From an uncultured Bacilli bacterium (lineage in GTDB: Bacteria; Bacillota_I; Bacilli_A; RF39; UBA660): a DNA stretch of 64,000 bases. A program made the position numbers and the translations under genes. Of this stretch, positions 54,274 through 62,943 are shown one piece after another (position 1 is the stretch's first letter; each line of letters starts with the position of its first letter). Below the pieces are notes generated by a model. The model was not told the origin of the DNA, did no database searches, and saw only the letters and a program-made list of their open reading frames with translations. Where the stretch lies: positions 186,001-250,000 of the forward strand of contig CAKOOJ010000002.1 of NCBI GenBank assembly GCA_934098385.1, written 5' to 3'.

Positions 54274-54936
54274 TATTTATAATAAAACCTCGGGGTGATG
54301 ATTTTGTCACACATAATATAATAATATAAAGAATTAATATAATAAGAATATAAATAATAATTTAAATTAATATAAATATTTATATTAAAAAACGGCTTTG
54401 TCAATAAAAGTGTGTAAGTTGTCTATTATTTCTATATAGAATTACTAATTGCCAAAGAACTTCTTATTTTGTTATCTACAATATGATTTTAAATGAAATT
54501 TTAGTCAAGGCCAGCGCAGCTGTAAAATTTATGTTAAAGTCAATATAAAAATATAGATGAATTAATCTTAGTGATAGACGATATATTAATTACTACAATT
54601 ATGATAGAATTAAAGTAAAATTAAAATGATGGTCTCCTGTAAATTACTGGTTACAATCCTCTAATTAGAAACTATTAATAAACTGTCTAATTCTTTGGGT
54701 TCAGTTCATTTCTAGTTAGCATCTATTAATCTCAGAAGTTAATTTCCGAGTTTTCTATCAATATGGAGCGAATCACATACAAGTTACGAACTATTTTAAA
54801 ATTAAAAAGGTTATTTCTAAAATAAAGAAGTAACCTTATTACATAAAAATATAGTTATCATATTGATTTTTAATTTAATTTTTGTTAAAATAGTAAATAG
54901 TGTTATACTATTAAATGATAATGTGGAGGCGTTAGA
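54274..54936. other. Gene-free 660-bp stretch with insertion-sequence debris
   Basis: No intact gene. Contains the IS3-family relic (54537-54708). A second possible fragment at 54395-54535 (beginning CGGCTTTGTCAATAAAAGT and with a GC-rich GGCCAGCGCAGC island) looks like foreign DNA but I cannot name it. The GTG start of marR and its GTGGAGG site close the gap. Confidence 0.5.
54537..54708 (+). mobile_element. 3' end of an IS3-family (IS150 group) transposon, decayed
   Basis: QYKNIDELILVIDD, then after a frameshift RRYINYYNYDRIKVKLK-stop-WSPVNYW, is the conserved C-terminus of the IS150-type OrfB transposase (YINYYNxxRIKxKLKGxSPVxYR). It is followed by the terminal sequence TGTCTAATTCTTTGGGTTCA (from 54684), matching the IS150-group right end. 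The left end and the catalytic DDE domain are missing. Confidence 0.8.
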
Positions 54937-55341
54937 GTGGACAACGATTTTATACAAGAATTGTATAATTTGTATTCTTCTAAAAAAATGAAAAATTTTT
55001 TTGAATTTGCTCAAGGAGAAAAAAGAGCATTGCTAGAACTCAAGTTAGCAAAAGGAGATATTTCACCAAGTGATTTATGTCAAAAATTAAGTGTAAGTAA
55101 ACAAAGAATTACATCAATTCTTAATTCTTTGTATGGAAAAAAATATATAACGATAAATATAGATGAAAATGATAGAAGAAAAACAAATATTAAATTAACA
55201 CCCAACGGTAAAAAATATATTGATAAATTAAGTGATGATGTGTTAACAGATTTAAATAAAACAATAAGTAAAATTTCTCCAAAAGATATAGATAAATTAA
55301 CTGAAATAATTGCTAATATAAATAAAATATTAAATGAATAA
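54937..55341 (+). CDS. MarR-family regulator
   Basis: 134 aa, GTG start behind GTGGAGG. Winged-helix pattern: GEKRALLELKLAKGDISPSDLCQKLSVSKQRITSILNSLYGKKYI and NDRRKTNIKLTPNGKKYID, then a dimerisation helix. Likely controls the downstream operon (acyltransferase, DUF6320, ABC transporter) in response to a small molecule. Confidence 0.85.
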   Translation: MDNDFIQELYNLYSSKKMKNFFEFAQGEKRALLELKLAKGDISPSDLCQKLSVSKQRITSILNSLYGKKYITINIDENDRRKTNIKLTPNGKKYIDKLSDDVLTDLNKTISKISPKDIDKLTEIIANINKILNE

Positions 55342-55352
55342 AAGGAGTTTCT

Positions 55353-56588
55353 ATGGTAAGGAATAATTGGTATAAACTTGATAATGTAGGTAAATTTTAT
55401 TCTTTTACAAACAAGAATAAAATACCTGCTGTATTTAGATATTCGGTTAGTTTAAAAGAAGTAATAGATGAAGAAATATTACAAAATGCTCTTAATGATA
55501 TTTTAAAGTATTTTCCTAACTTTAATTGTCATTTAAAAAAAGGAATATTTTGGTATTATTTAGAAAACTCCAATAAAATTGTTGAAGTTAAAAAAGAAAA
55601 TGAGCCTATTTGTTCTAAAATATATAAAGATGAAGATGATGTATTATTTAGAGTAAGCCATTATAAAAAAAGAATAAATTTTGAAGTTTCTCATATTTTA
55701 TCTGATGGTCGTGGAAGTTTAATTTTCTTTAAGTCCTTAATATATCAATATTTAATTTTAAAAGAAAAATTGACAGATATAGAATTAGATGTTGATTCTT
55801 CGATTTTTGAAAAAAACGAGGATAGTTTTGATAAATACTATACAAAAGAAAAAATAAAAATTCCTAAAGGCAGAAAAATATAACAATATAAGGGAAAAAA
55901 GAAAAATACTATTACTTATATGGAGTATCATATTTCTACTAAAGAAGCTTTAGAATTAGCCCACAAATATAATGCTAGTTTAACGGCATTATTAACTTCT
56001 GTACTTATATGTTCTTATCAAGAGATGATGAAAGAACTAGAATTAAATAAAAGTATAAAGATAGATATACCAGTTGATTTAAGACAATTTTTTAAATCTT
56101 CTACTTCAAGAAATTTTTTTGGTCTTACTTCTGTTACATATAAGTTTGATTCTAAAAATTATGATTTTGCTGATGTGATTCATAGTGTGAATAGCGAGTT
56201 GCAAAAAAATGTTACAACAGAAAGATTAAAAATAAGAATGAATCAAATGATTTCATTAGAAAAAAATGTCTTTGCTAGATTTGTGCCAATTTTTATTAAA
56301 GATATAATACTAAAAATAGCAGATTTAATTTCATCTACTGGTTGTACTTCTTGTTTATCTAATATTGGAGCAATAAAAGTTGATGAAAAGTTAGAAAAAT
56401 ATATTGAAAACTTTAATGTGTTAAATGCTTCTGGATCTCTAAAACTTACAATATGTTCGTTTAAAGATGATTTATCTATTGGGATTTCTTCAAAGTATGT
56501 AAATAATGATATTGTCAAACACTTTTGTCGTTTTTTTAAAGAAAGTGGCATAAATGGAGTTATGAATATCAGCGAGGAGGAAATATGA
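55353..56588 (+). pseudogene. Condensation/acetyltransferase-type protein split by an in-frame TAA
   Basis: The two open frames 55353-55883 and 55920-56588 lie in the same frame and are separated only by TAA at 55881. Joined they give 411 codons of a chloramphenicol-acetyltransferase-like/condensation fold: HxxxDG motif in EVSHILSDGRGS (part one), and DIPVDLRQFF and LSNIGAIKVDEKL (part two), as in alcohol acetyltransferase or phenolpthiocerol-type acyltransferases. A single substitution would restore it, so this is either a recent loss or a sequence error. It overlaps the next gene (DUF6320), a common partner of this acyltransferase. Confidence 0.75.
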
Positions 56589-57238
56589 GAAAATGTAATA
56601 AATGTAACATTGAATTTAATGGCAATTTTGAAATGTGTCCATTATGTAATTCTAGGATGATAGGGAAAAAAACAGATAATGTTTTTCCAAAAATAAAAAC
56701 TTCTAATCCTACTTTACTTTATAAAGTTTTATCATTTGTTTCCTTTGCAATAGGAGTATTGTTTGCATTTACTGAATATGTAATATCCAAGTCTTTTTAT
56801 ATAAGTAAATTTGTAGTATTAGGATTAGTAACGAATTATATATTAGTTAAATTTATTTTGAAAAATTATAAAGATGTTTTAAAAATGATGAATAAATATT
56901 TTTGGATTATATTGATACTATTTTTTATATGGTTTCTTACAACTAAAAGTTTAATTATAACAACATATTTAATTCCTATACTATGTATTATTATTTTTGT
57001 TTTCAACAGTATAACAATGCTAGTTTTAAAAAAATCATATATTATTAAGTTTGCCAAAACGATATTACTTGATTGCCTTATTGGATTGATTCCACTTATT
57101 TTAGTAGTATTTAAATTAACAACTTTTGAAATGCTCTCTTATATTTGTGCAATATTAGGATTATTGGTTTTTGTTGGTTTGCTTATCTTTTGTAAGGAAG
57201 ATATTATAGAAGAATTTAAAAAAGTATTTAATTTTTAA
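56585..57238 (+). CDS. DUF6320 zinc-ribbon membrane protein
   Basis: 217 aa. N-terminal zinc ribbon with CxxC...CxxC (CNKCNIEFNGNFEMCPLCNSRM), then about six TM helices. This is the layout of the DUF6320 proteins that usually accompany acyltransferases of the preceding type. The start ATG overlaps the stop of the upstream frame (ATGA). Role in export or synthesis of an acylated metabolite is inferred. Confidence 0.75.
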   Translation: MRKCNKCNIEFNGNFEMCPLCNSRMIGKKTDNVFPKIKTSNPTLLYKVLSFVSFAIGVLFAFTEYVISKSFYISKFVVLGLVTNYILVKFILKNYKDVLKMMNKYFWIILILFFIWFLTTKSLIITTYLIPILCIIIFVFNSITMLVLKKSYIIKFAKTILLDCLIGLIPLILVVFKLTTFEMLSYICAILGLLVFVGLLIFCKEDIIEEFKKVFNF

Positions 57239-57250
57239 GGAGATGAAAAT

Positions 57251-57952
57251 ATGGCTTATATAGAATTTAAAGGAGTAGATAAAGTTTATCAAATGGGAGA
57301 AGTAGAAATAAAAGCATTAAAGGACACTTCATTTGAAATTGAAAAAGGAGAATTAGTTTGTATATTAGGTCTAAGTGGTGCAGGTAAAACAACTTGTCTT
57401 AACATTTTGGGAGGAATGGATACATTAACTGATGGGAAAGTCATAGTTGATGGAGTTAGAATAGATAAGTTAAAAGATAAAGAACTCATTAAATATAGAA
57501 GAAATGATATAGGTTTTGTCTTTCAATTTTATAATCTTATTCAAAATATGACAGTATTAGAAAATGTGGAACTTGCAGTTCAATTATGCAAAGATTATTT
57601 AGATCCTAACACTATTTTAAATAAGGTGGGATTAGGAAAAAGAAAAGACAATTTTCCTGCTCAATTATCTGGGGGAGAACAACAAAGAGTCGCTATAGCA
57701 CGAGCAATCGCTAAAAATCCTAAATTACTTTTATGTGATGAGCCAACAGGTGCTTTAGATTATAAAACTGGGAAACAAATTTTAAAATTATTAGAAGATA
57801 CTTGTCGAATAGAAAATATGACCGTAATCATTATAACGCATAATGCTGCCATTTCTTCGATTGCTGATAAAATAATTAAGTTTAAAAATGGTGGTGTTGA
57901 TGAAATTATCATAAACAAAAATCCTAAAAGAGTGGAGGATGTTGAGTGGTAA
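57251..57952 (+). CDS. ABC transporter ATPase, LolD/MacB-like
   Basis: 233 aa. Walker [11 protein letters not shown]-loop VFQFYNL, signature [15 protein letters not shown], Walker [13 protein letters not shown] and ITHN. AAGGAGATG start. Partner of the large FtsX-type permease that follows and overlaps its end. Confidence 0.92.
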   Translation: MAYIEFKGVDKVYQMGEVEIKALKDTSFEIEKGELVCILGLSGAGKTTCLNILGGMDTLTDGKVIVDGVRIDKLKDKELIKYRRNDIGFVFQFYNLIQNMTVLENVELAVQLCKDYLDPNTILNKVGLGKRKDNFPAQLSGGEQQRVAIARAIAKNPKLLLCDEPTGALDYKTGKQILKLLEDTCRIENMTVIIITHNAAISSIADKIIKFKNGGVDEIIINKNPKRVEDVEW

Positions 57953-57953
57953 A

Positions 57954-60419
57954 ATGAAAAATAAACTATTAAAACATATTTTTAAGAAAATAAAAGATAA
58001 TAATAAAAGATTTCTTTCCTTGTTTTGTATGGCTTTTTTAGGAGTAGGTTTTTTTGCAGGAATTCAGTCTTGTGGACCTGATATGTTAAAAACATTAGAC
58101 AATTATTATGATGAAAATAATGTCTATGATATTGAAATTATTTCTAATTTAGGATTAACTAATAATGATATAGAAGAATTAAAAAAAATAAATGATGTAA
58201 AAGAAGTAATAGGAACTTACGCCAAAGATACCTATTTAAAACTCGATAATAAGGAGTTTGTTTTAAGAATTATAGGACTTAATGATAATATTAACAAAGT
58301 TTATTTGAGTGATGGAAAACTTCCTAGTAAAAATAGTGAAATTGTTGTTGATAAATTGCTTTTAGAAGAAAATAATTTAAAAATAAATGATACCATTACA
58401 ATTATGAATGAGAAAAAGAAAATTGTTGGTACAGTTATTAGTCCAATATATTTTTCAACTGAAAGACCTACAACTACCCTTGGAAATGGCAAAGTTAATT
58501 ATTATGCTTATGCAAATGAAGAAGTAGTCAAAGAAGAAGCATTTACCAATATCTATATTACGGTAAAACAAGCAAAAAAAATGATAACAAATAGTGATGA
58601 GTATTTGGATACTATTAGTAAAGTAATTGATTCTGTAGAGAATATGAAAGAAGAAAGACAAGATGTTAGGTATAGCGAACTTTATGGTGAAAAAATATTA
58701 GAAGCAAATCAATATGGAATACAGTTAGATGAGAGTAATTTTATTAAGCCAAAATGGTACATATTTGATAGAAATGATAATGATTCTTATAAAGAACTTA
58801 TCAATGCTAGTGATAATCTAAACAAATTAGGTGATGTATTTCCAATAATATTCTTCTGTGTAGCCATTTTGGTTAGTCTTATTTCTATGATGAGAATGAT
58901 TGAAGAAGATCGAACTGAAAATGGGACTTTAAAGTCATTAGGATTTAATAATTTTCATATAACATCTAAATATATTGTATTTTCGCTATTAGCGACCATT
59001 ACTGGTGGTATTTTAGGAATATTGATAGGGTCTATTTTAATCCCCTATGTTATTTGGAATGTTTATAAAAAATTATTTTTTATACCAAAATTTATATATG
59101 AAGCAAATAATCTTTTTAATTTTATTGGGCTTTTAATATGTGTATTTTGTATTTGTGGAACTGCAATATTTATAAGTATAAAGAATCTAAAAAATGTACC
59201 TGCTAATTTAATGCGACCTAAATCTCCAAAGAGTGGTAAGAAAATACTTTTAGAGTATATTCCGTTTATTTGGAAAAGATTAAATTTTTCTAATAAAATA
59301 ACCATTAGAAACATATTTAGATATAAAAGTCGAGTAATAACAACGATATTTGGAATTGCCGGATGTACTGCTTTAATATTAGCAGGATTTGGTCTGAAAG
59401 ACTCCTTAAAAGATGTTACAAATTATCAGTTTGAACATATTTTAAATTACGAAAAAATTATGATGTTAAAAGAAAATACGAATTATGATGTGATAAAGCA
59501 AGAGATAAAAAATGAAAAATCTATTCGTAAAATAGTAGAAACTAACATTGATAATATTATAGTTGGATATAAGGGTAATACTGAAGAAGTGACAATGGTC
59601 GTTGCAAATAATAATGAAGATTTAAAAGATGTAGTAACATTAGATAGTGTTAAAGATAAGGATAATACAAATTTAATTCCTAGCGATAATTCGGCAATTA
59701 TTAGTGAAAAGACAGCAACTCTTTTAAATATAGATATAGGAGATAAACTTATACTATTTGATGATGAAAATAATAAATATGAACTTAATGTAGAACATAT
59801 TATAAAAAACTATATTAACCAGTATTTATATATCAATAAAAATACTTATGAAAATACATTTAAAAATTATAAAATAAATTCTTTTCTAATAGATTTTGAT
59901 AATTTAAATGAACACGATAGCAATGTATTTGATGAAAAGTATATTAGTAAAAATGAAATAACTTCTATTGTAAATAATGAAGATATAAAAGAAAATATCA
60001 ATAGTATGCTAGGTTCTATTGATTCTATTGTGGCAATTTTAATTATCGCAGCAGCATTACTAGCATTTGTCGTTTTATATAATTTATCGAATATCAATAT
60101 TAGTGAAAGAAAAAGGGAAATTGCAACTTTAAAAGTATTAGGATTTTATCATAATGAGGTAGATAGATATATTACGAGGGAAAATATTTTATTAACTATT
60201 ATTGGAATTGCTATAGGTTTATTGTTTGGATCATATTTAAGTCATTTCATTATATCTACTTGTGAGCCAGATTATATAATGTTTATTAGGCACGTTGATA
60301 TATTAAGTTATGTTATATCTGCTTTGATGACTATATTTTTTACTATTATTGTAAATATAGTTACACATTATAATCTAAAAAAGATAAATATGATAGAATC
60401 GCTTAAAAATGTTGAATAA
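57954..60419 (+). CDS. FtsX-type ABC permease with two repeats
   Basis: About 821 aa from ATG 57954; ATG 57939 is also open but sits directly against GGAGG. Long outside domains and about eight to ten TM helices: TM1 (about 20-40), a middle cluster (about 300-410), one at about 470, and a C-terminal cluster (about 690-820). FtsX motifs appear twice (VSLISMMRMIEEDRTENGTLKSLGF, and NISERKREIATLKVLGFYHNEVDRYI). The system resembles antimicrobial-peptide export/resistance transporters. Confidence 0.88.
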   Translation: MKNKLLKHIFKKIKDNNKRFLSLFCMAFLGVGFFAGIQSCGPDMLKTLDNYYDENNVYDIEIISNLGLTNNDIEELKKINDVKEVIGTYAKDTYLKLDNKEFVLRIIGLNDNINKVYLSDGKLPSKNSEIVVDKLLLEENNLKINDTITIMNEKKKIVGTVISPIYFSTERPTTTLGNGKVNYYAYANEEVVKEEAFTNIYITVKQAKKMITNSDEYLDTISKVIDSVENMKEERQDVRYSELYGEKILEANQYGIQLDESNFIKPKWYIFDRNDNDSYKELINASDNLNKLGDVFPIIFFCVAILVSLISMMRMIEEDRTENGTLKSLGFNNFHITSKYIVFSLLATITGGILGILIGSILIPYVIWNVYKKLFFIPKFIYEANNLFNFIGLLICVFCICGTAIFISIKNLKNVPANLMRPKSPKSGKKILLEYIPFIWKRLNFSNKITIRNIFRYKSRVITTIFGIAGCTALILAGFGLKDSLKDVTNYQFEHILNYEKIMMLKENTNYDVIKQEIKNEKSIRKIVETNIDNIIVGYKGNTEEVTMVVANNNEDLKDVVTLDSVKDKDNTNLIPSDNSAIISEKTATLLNIDIGDKLILFDDENNKYELNVEHIIKNYINQYLYINKNTYENTFKNYKINSFLIDFDNLNEHDSNVFDEKYISKNEITSIVNNEDIKENINSMLGSIDSIVAILIIAAALLAFVVLYNLSNINISERKREIATLKVLGFYHNEVDRYITRENILLTIIGIAIGLLFGSYLSHFIISTCEPDYIMFIRHVDILSYVISALMTIFFTIIVNIVTHYNLKKINMIESLKNVE

Positions 60420-60438
60420 ATAATGACAAAGGAATTAT

Positions 60439-60451
60439 AAATTACAATTTA
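60439..60451. repeat. Short intergenic repeat AAATTACAATTTA, copy 1
   Basis: The same 13-mer recurs at 61330-61342; a copy with one extra A is at 61973-61986. All three lie just after stop codons (20, 5 and 5 nt). Confidence 0.4.
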
Positions 60452-60477
60452 ATAATTTAAATAAATATTAAATTATA

Positions 60478-60508
60478 TTGACTCTCCCCTTAGAGTAGGT
60501 TGTATAAA
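60478..60508 (+). promoter_or_regulatory. MerR-type promoter with 19-bp spacer
   Basis: TTGACT (60478-60483), 19-nt spacer with the arms ACTCT/AGAGT, TATAAA (60503-60508). Overlong spacers with an inverted repeat are the MerR hallmark, so the MerR gene downstream probably regulates itself from here. Confidence 0.75.
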
Positions 60509-60527
60509 TAATTCGAGGAGGCAAGAT

Positions 60528-61325
60528 ATGTATAAAATAGGAGATTTTTCTAAAATGTTTAAAATCACCATAAAGGCATTAAGATACTATGAAAAAGAAG
60601 GATTATTAAAACCTGCTTTTATAGACCAAGATACGAGTTATAGGTATTATGAAAGTAGTCAGTTAGTTGATATTTCAAAGATAATATCCTTAAGGCAAAT
60701 AGGTTTATCAATTAAAGACATTAAAAAAGTTTTAGATGGACAAGATATGTCGTTAATTCTTAATAAAAGAAAAAATGAAATTGAGAAAAATATTGCTAAT
60801 TTTAATATTGAGCTTTCTAAAATAAATTATTTATTGGAGGAAAACGATATGAAAAATGAGATTTTTATCAAAGACATTCCAAGTTACATTATTTATTATC
60901 GTGATGGAATGATAGAGGATTTTAGTAAAATTACAGAATTTGTTTTACAAGCAGGAACAGAATGTGCAAAAGCAAATCCAAACTTAAAGTGCATAAACCC
61001 AGATTATTGTTATATCAGTTATTTAGATGAAGAATACAAAGAAAAAGATATTAAGATTAGATATGCACAAGCGGTTGAAAAATTAGGAAATGAAACTGAT
61101 AGTGTTAAATTTATGAAATCAAATCCTATTACAGCAGTATGTATTTATAATAAAGGAGCTTATAATAATTTAAGAGATTCTTATAATATTATTTTAAAGT
61201 ACATTGAAGATAATGGATATGAGATAATAGATAATGCGAGAGAATGTTATATTGATGGATGTTGGAATAAAAAAAATGAAGAAGATTATTTAACAGAGAT
61301 TCAATTTCCTGTTAAGAAAAGATAA
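60528..61325 (+). CDS. MerR-family regulator with GyrI-like effector domain
   Basis: 265 aa. N-terminal MerR HTH (YKIGDFSKMFKITIKALRYYEKEGLLKPAFIDQDTSYRYY), a dimer helix to about 120, and a C-terminal GyrI-like/effector-binding domain (ECAKANPNLKCINPDYCYISYLDEEY; GAYNNLRDSYNIILKYIEDNGYE). It belongs to the BmrR/TipA type that senses small hydrophobic molecules. Presumably controls its neighbour genes, possibly the exporter before it. Confidence 0.88.
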   Translation: MYKIGDFSKMFKITIKALRYYEKEGLLKPAFIDQDTSYRYYESSQLVDISKIISLRQIGLSIKDIKKVLDGQDMSLILNKRKNEIEKNIANFNIELSKINYLLEENDMKNEIFIKDIPSYIIYYRDGMIEDFSKITEFVLQAGTECAKANPNLKCINPDYCYISYLDEEYKEKDIKIRYAQAVEKLGNETDSVKFMKSNPITAVCIYNKGAYNNLRDSYNIILKYIEDNGYEIIDNARECYIDGCWNKKNEEDYLTEIQFPVKKR

Positions 61326-61329
61326 ATAC

Positions 61330-61342
61330 AAATTACAATTTA
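61330..61342. repeat. Short intergenic repeat AAATTACAATTTA, copy 2
   Basis: Identical to copy 1 at 60439. Flanks differ from copy 1 but match copy 3 (ACAAATTACA, then TTTATAA). Confidence 0.4.
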
Positions 61343-61455
61343 TAAATTAGTTGAAAGCTATGATGTAACAGTGTTTAATAGATATGTTAAAATGCATTGC
61401 TTGTAGCAACTGGGTATTTGTCATACAATTTATTTAACGAAAGAGGGAATTATAA

Positions 61456-61968
61456 ATGTTAAAAGATAATTTAAAAACATTAAGAAAAAATAAAGGACTT
61501 TCTCAAGAAGAATTAAGCGTTAAATTAAATGTTGTAAGACAAACAGTATCAAAATGGGAACAAGGATTATCTGTTCCAGATGCAGAAATGTTAATATCTA
61601 TATCGGAAGTATTTGATACACCAGTTAGTACAATTCTTGGAGAGAACATTGATGAACAGGAAAAAAACGACTTAAAGGTAATATCAGAGAAACTAGAGTT
61701 TATTAATGAACAACTATCTAAAAAACAAAAGCAAAAAAGAAATATATTTGTTAATACTTTAATAATAGCTGATGTTTGTTTGATTTTATTATTTATCTTA
61801 TTAGCACTGTTAGGTAGTCCATATCAAAATTGGGATTATAGTAATCCAGAATGGGCAGTTATTGGAACTATATGGCATTCATTTGAGTGGGTATATTTTA
61901 AAGTAGCTCCATTTATGATTGTTGTTATAACGGTAATTGGAGTAATACTTGTTAAAAGAAATAAATAA
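61456..61968 (+). CDS. XRE regulator with two C-terminal membrane helices
   Basis: 170 aa. HTH_3 at 6-60 (LRKNKGLSQEELSVKLNVVRQTVSKWEQGLSVPD), a basic linker with a possible helix, then TM1 (about 97-117, NTLIIADVCLILLFILLALLG) and TM2 (about 148-166). A membrane-bound HTH protein of a type common in Firmicutes near transport genes. GAAAGAGGG start. AAATTACAAATTTA follows the stop (copy 3 of the intergenic repeat). Confidence 0.85.
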   Translation: MLKDNLKTLRKNKGLSQEELSVKLNVVRQTVSKWEQGLSVPDAEMLISISEVFDTPVSTILGENIDEQEKNDLKVISEKLEFINEQLSKKQKQKRNIFVNTLIIADVCLILLFILLALLGSPYQNWDYSNPEWAVIGTIWHSFEWVYFKVAPFMIVVITVIGVILVKRNK

Positions 61969-62032
61969 TAACAAATTACAATTTATAATTGAAATTATTT
62001 GCAAATTAATAATCTTATTTCAATTAAAGGGT

Positions 62033-62075
62033 ATGGGAAATCCCATAGTAGAATTTGTACAGGAGTACAAATTCA
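62033..62075. repeat. Two adjacent perfect hairpins
   Basis: TATGGGA-AA-TCCCATA (62033-62048) and GAATTTGTAC-AGGA-GTACAAATTC (62052-62075), 3 nt apart, without a T-run. Unlike a terminator. Possible mobile-element end or structured RNA. Confidence 0.55.
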
Positions 62076-62120
62076 GTGCTGGCTAGACATAGATTTTATT
62101 CTCATATTCAAAAAAATAAA

Positions 62121-62162
62121 AAAGAGGATTAAATTATTCTGATAATTTTTTCCTCTTTTTTG
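62121..62162. terminator. Terminator in the 62.1-kb gap
   Basis: AAAGAGGA / TCCTCTTT arms with T-run. Confidence 0.6.
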
Positions 62163-62170
62163 AAGATTAT

Positions 62171-62356
62171 TTATATATCATAATTCGATTTCATATTTTT
62201 TAACTCAATTTTATCAATTTCTTTATGAAATTTAATTCCAATATTATTGTCATTCATAATATTATTAAGATATTTTAAGTATTCTTTACTACTTTTAGTT
62301 ATAAATTCATCTGTGAATTTTATATTTTTAATATCAATATTGTAGTTTTTATCACG
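62171..62356 (-). pseudogene. Orphan C-terminal coding fragment
   Basis: 61 codons open on the - strand without a start (TAA directly upstream), reading RDKNYNIDIKNIKFTDEFI and ending ELKNMKSNYDI. Codon use looks coding. It is separated from the HNH-like fragment (62426-62650, same strand) by the inverted repeat at 62378-62420, so the two could be ends of one disrupted gene or separate relics. Confidence 0.4.
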
Positions 62357-62377
62357 TTATTGTAAATGGTAAAATAA

Positions 62378-62420
62378 AATGTAGGAAATCGGTAAAATTA
62401 AATGTCGGTTTTCCTACATT
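62378..62420. repeat. Inverted repeat with TGT...ACA ends at a gene break
   Basis: AATGTAGGAAA / TTTCCTACATT (11 bp, 21-nt loop). Within and just before it a direct motif GGTAAAATnAAATGT occurs twice. It may be a terminator, or the joined ends of an excised IS21-like element. Confidence 0.45.
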
Positions 62421-62425
62421 TTTTA

Positions 62426-62650
62426 TTATGATACAATCATTTTCACATTTTTACTTATTTCCGTTTCTTTAGTAATTTCATGCTTTTTACCTTTAATTGG
62501 ACTTTTTTTGATTAAAGTGGACTTTTTATTGTCTTTATATTCTTTATATTTACAATTGCTACAATCTTTAAATGTGATAGTACATTTGTTAATTTTACAG
62601 TACAAACTTCTATCAAATTTTTGTTTTAAATTTATACATTTATTATTCAT
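62426..62650 (-). pseudogene. N-terminal fragment resembling an HNH-endonuclease-associated protein
   Basis: 74 residues from ATG 62650: MNNKCINLKQKFDRSLYCKI ... CTITFKDCSNCKYKEYK and a Lys-rich end KKHEITKETEISKNVKMIV, then stop. In full-length relatives this Cys-rich N-terminus precedes an HNH nuclease domain (…RDNxxCxxC), which is absent here. Family call by memory of this layout, therefore moderate. Confidence 0.45.
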
Positions 62651-62691
62651 AAAAATGTTAGCAAAAATTACTCCCAAATTACTCCGAAGTA

Positions 62692-62735
62692 TATAAAATT
62701 AGAGTAAAAATATAAAATTAGAGTAAAAATATAAA
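62692..62735. repeat. Tandem repeat, 19-bp unit
   Basis: TATAAAATTAGAGTAAAAA occurs twice in tandem (62692-62710, 62711-62729), followed by a partial third copy. It lies between the HNH-like fragment and the tRNA gene. Confidence 0.7.
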
Positions 62736-62736
62736 T

Positions 62737-62762
62737 AAAAAAACCCTTATTTTAAGGGATTT
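62737..62762 (-). terminator. Terminator of the tRNA-Gly transcript
   Basis: On the - strand CCCTTA / TAAGGG arms with a short A-rich loop and a T-run, directly after the tRNA 3' end. Confidence 0.65.
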
Positions 62763-62774
62763 CGTACAAATTAA

Positions 62775-62849
62775 TGGAGCAAGTGAGCGGAATCGAACCG
62801 CCGTCTCAGCCTTGGCAAGGCCGCATACTAACCGCTGTACTACACCTGC
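62775..62849 (-). tRNA. tRNA-Gly (anticodon GCC)
   Basis: 75 nt on the - strand with encoded CCA. Acceptor GCAGGTG pairs with CACTTGC; anticodon loop TTGCCAA gives GCC; the T-loop is GGTTCGATTCC. The 3' end faces the mosaic region at 54.3-62.7 kb. Confidence 0.96.
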
Positions 62850-62943
62850 GTTCGTTAATAATATATCAAAATTGAAAGATAATTGCAAGTCTTATTGACT
62901 TGTTTTTATTAAAATAATATAATTTTGGTATGGAGTTGACGAA

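Noticed and set aside
54764..54790. TGGAGC...GAATC resembling the tRNA-Gly 3' end (possible left att site)
   Set aside because: Only six plus five bases agree with the tRNA and with a gap between them; too weak to call a direct repeat.
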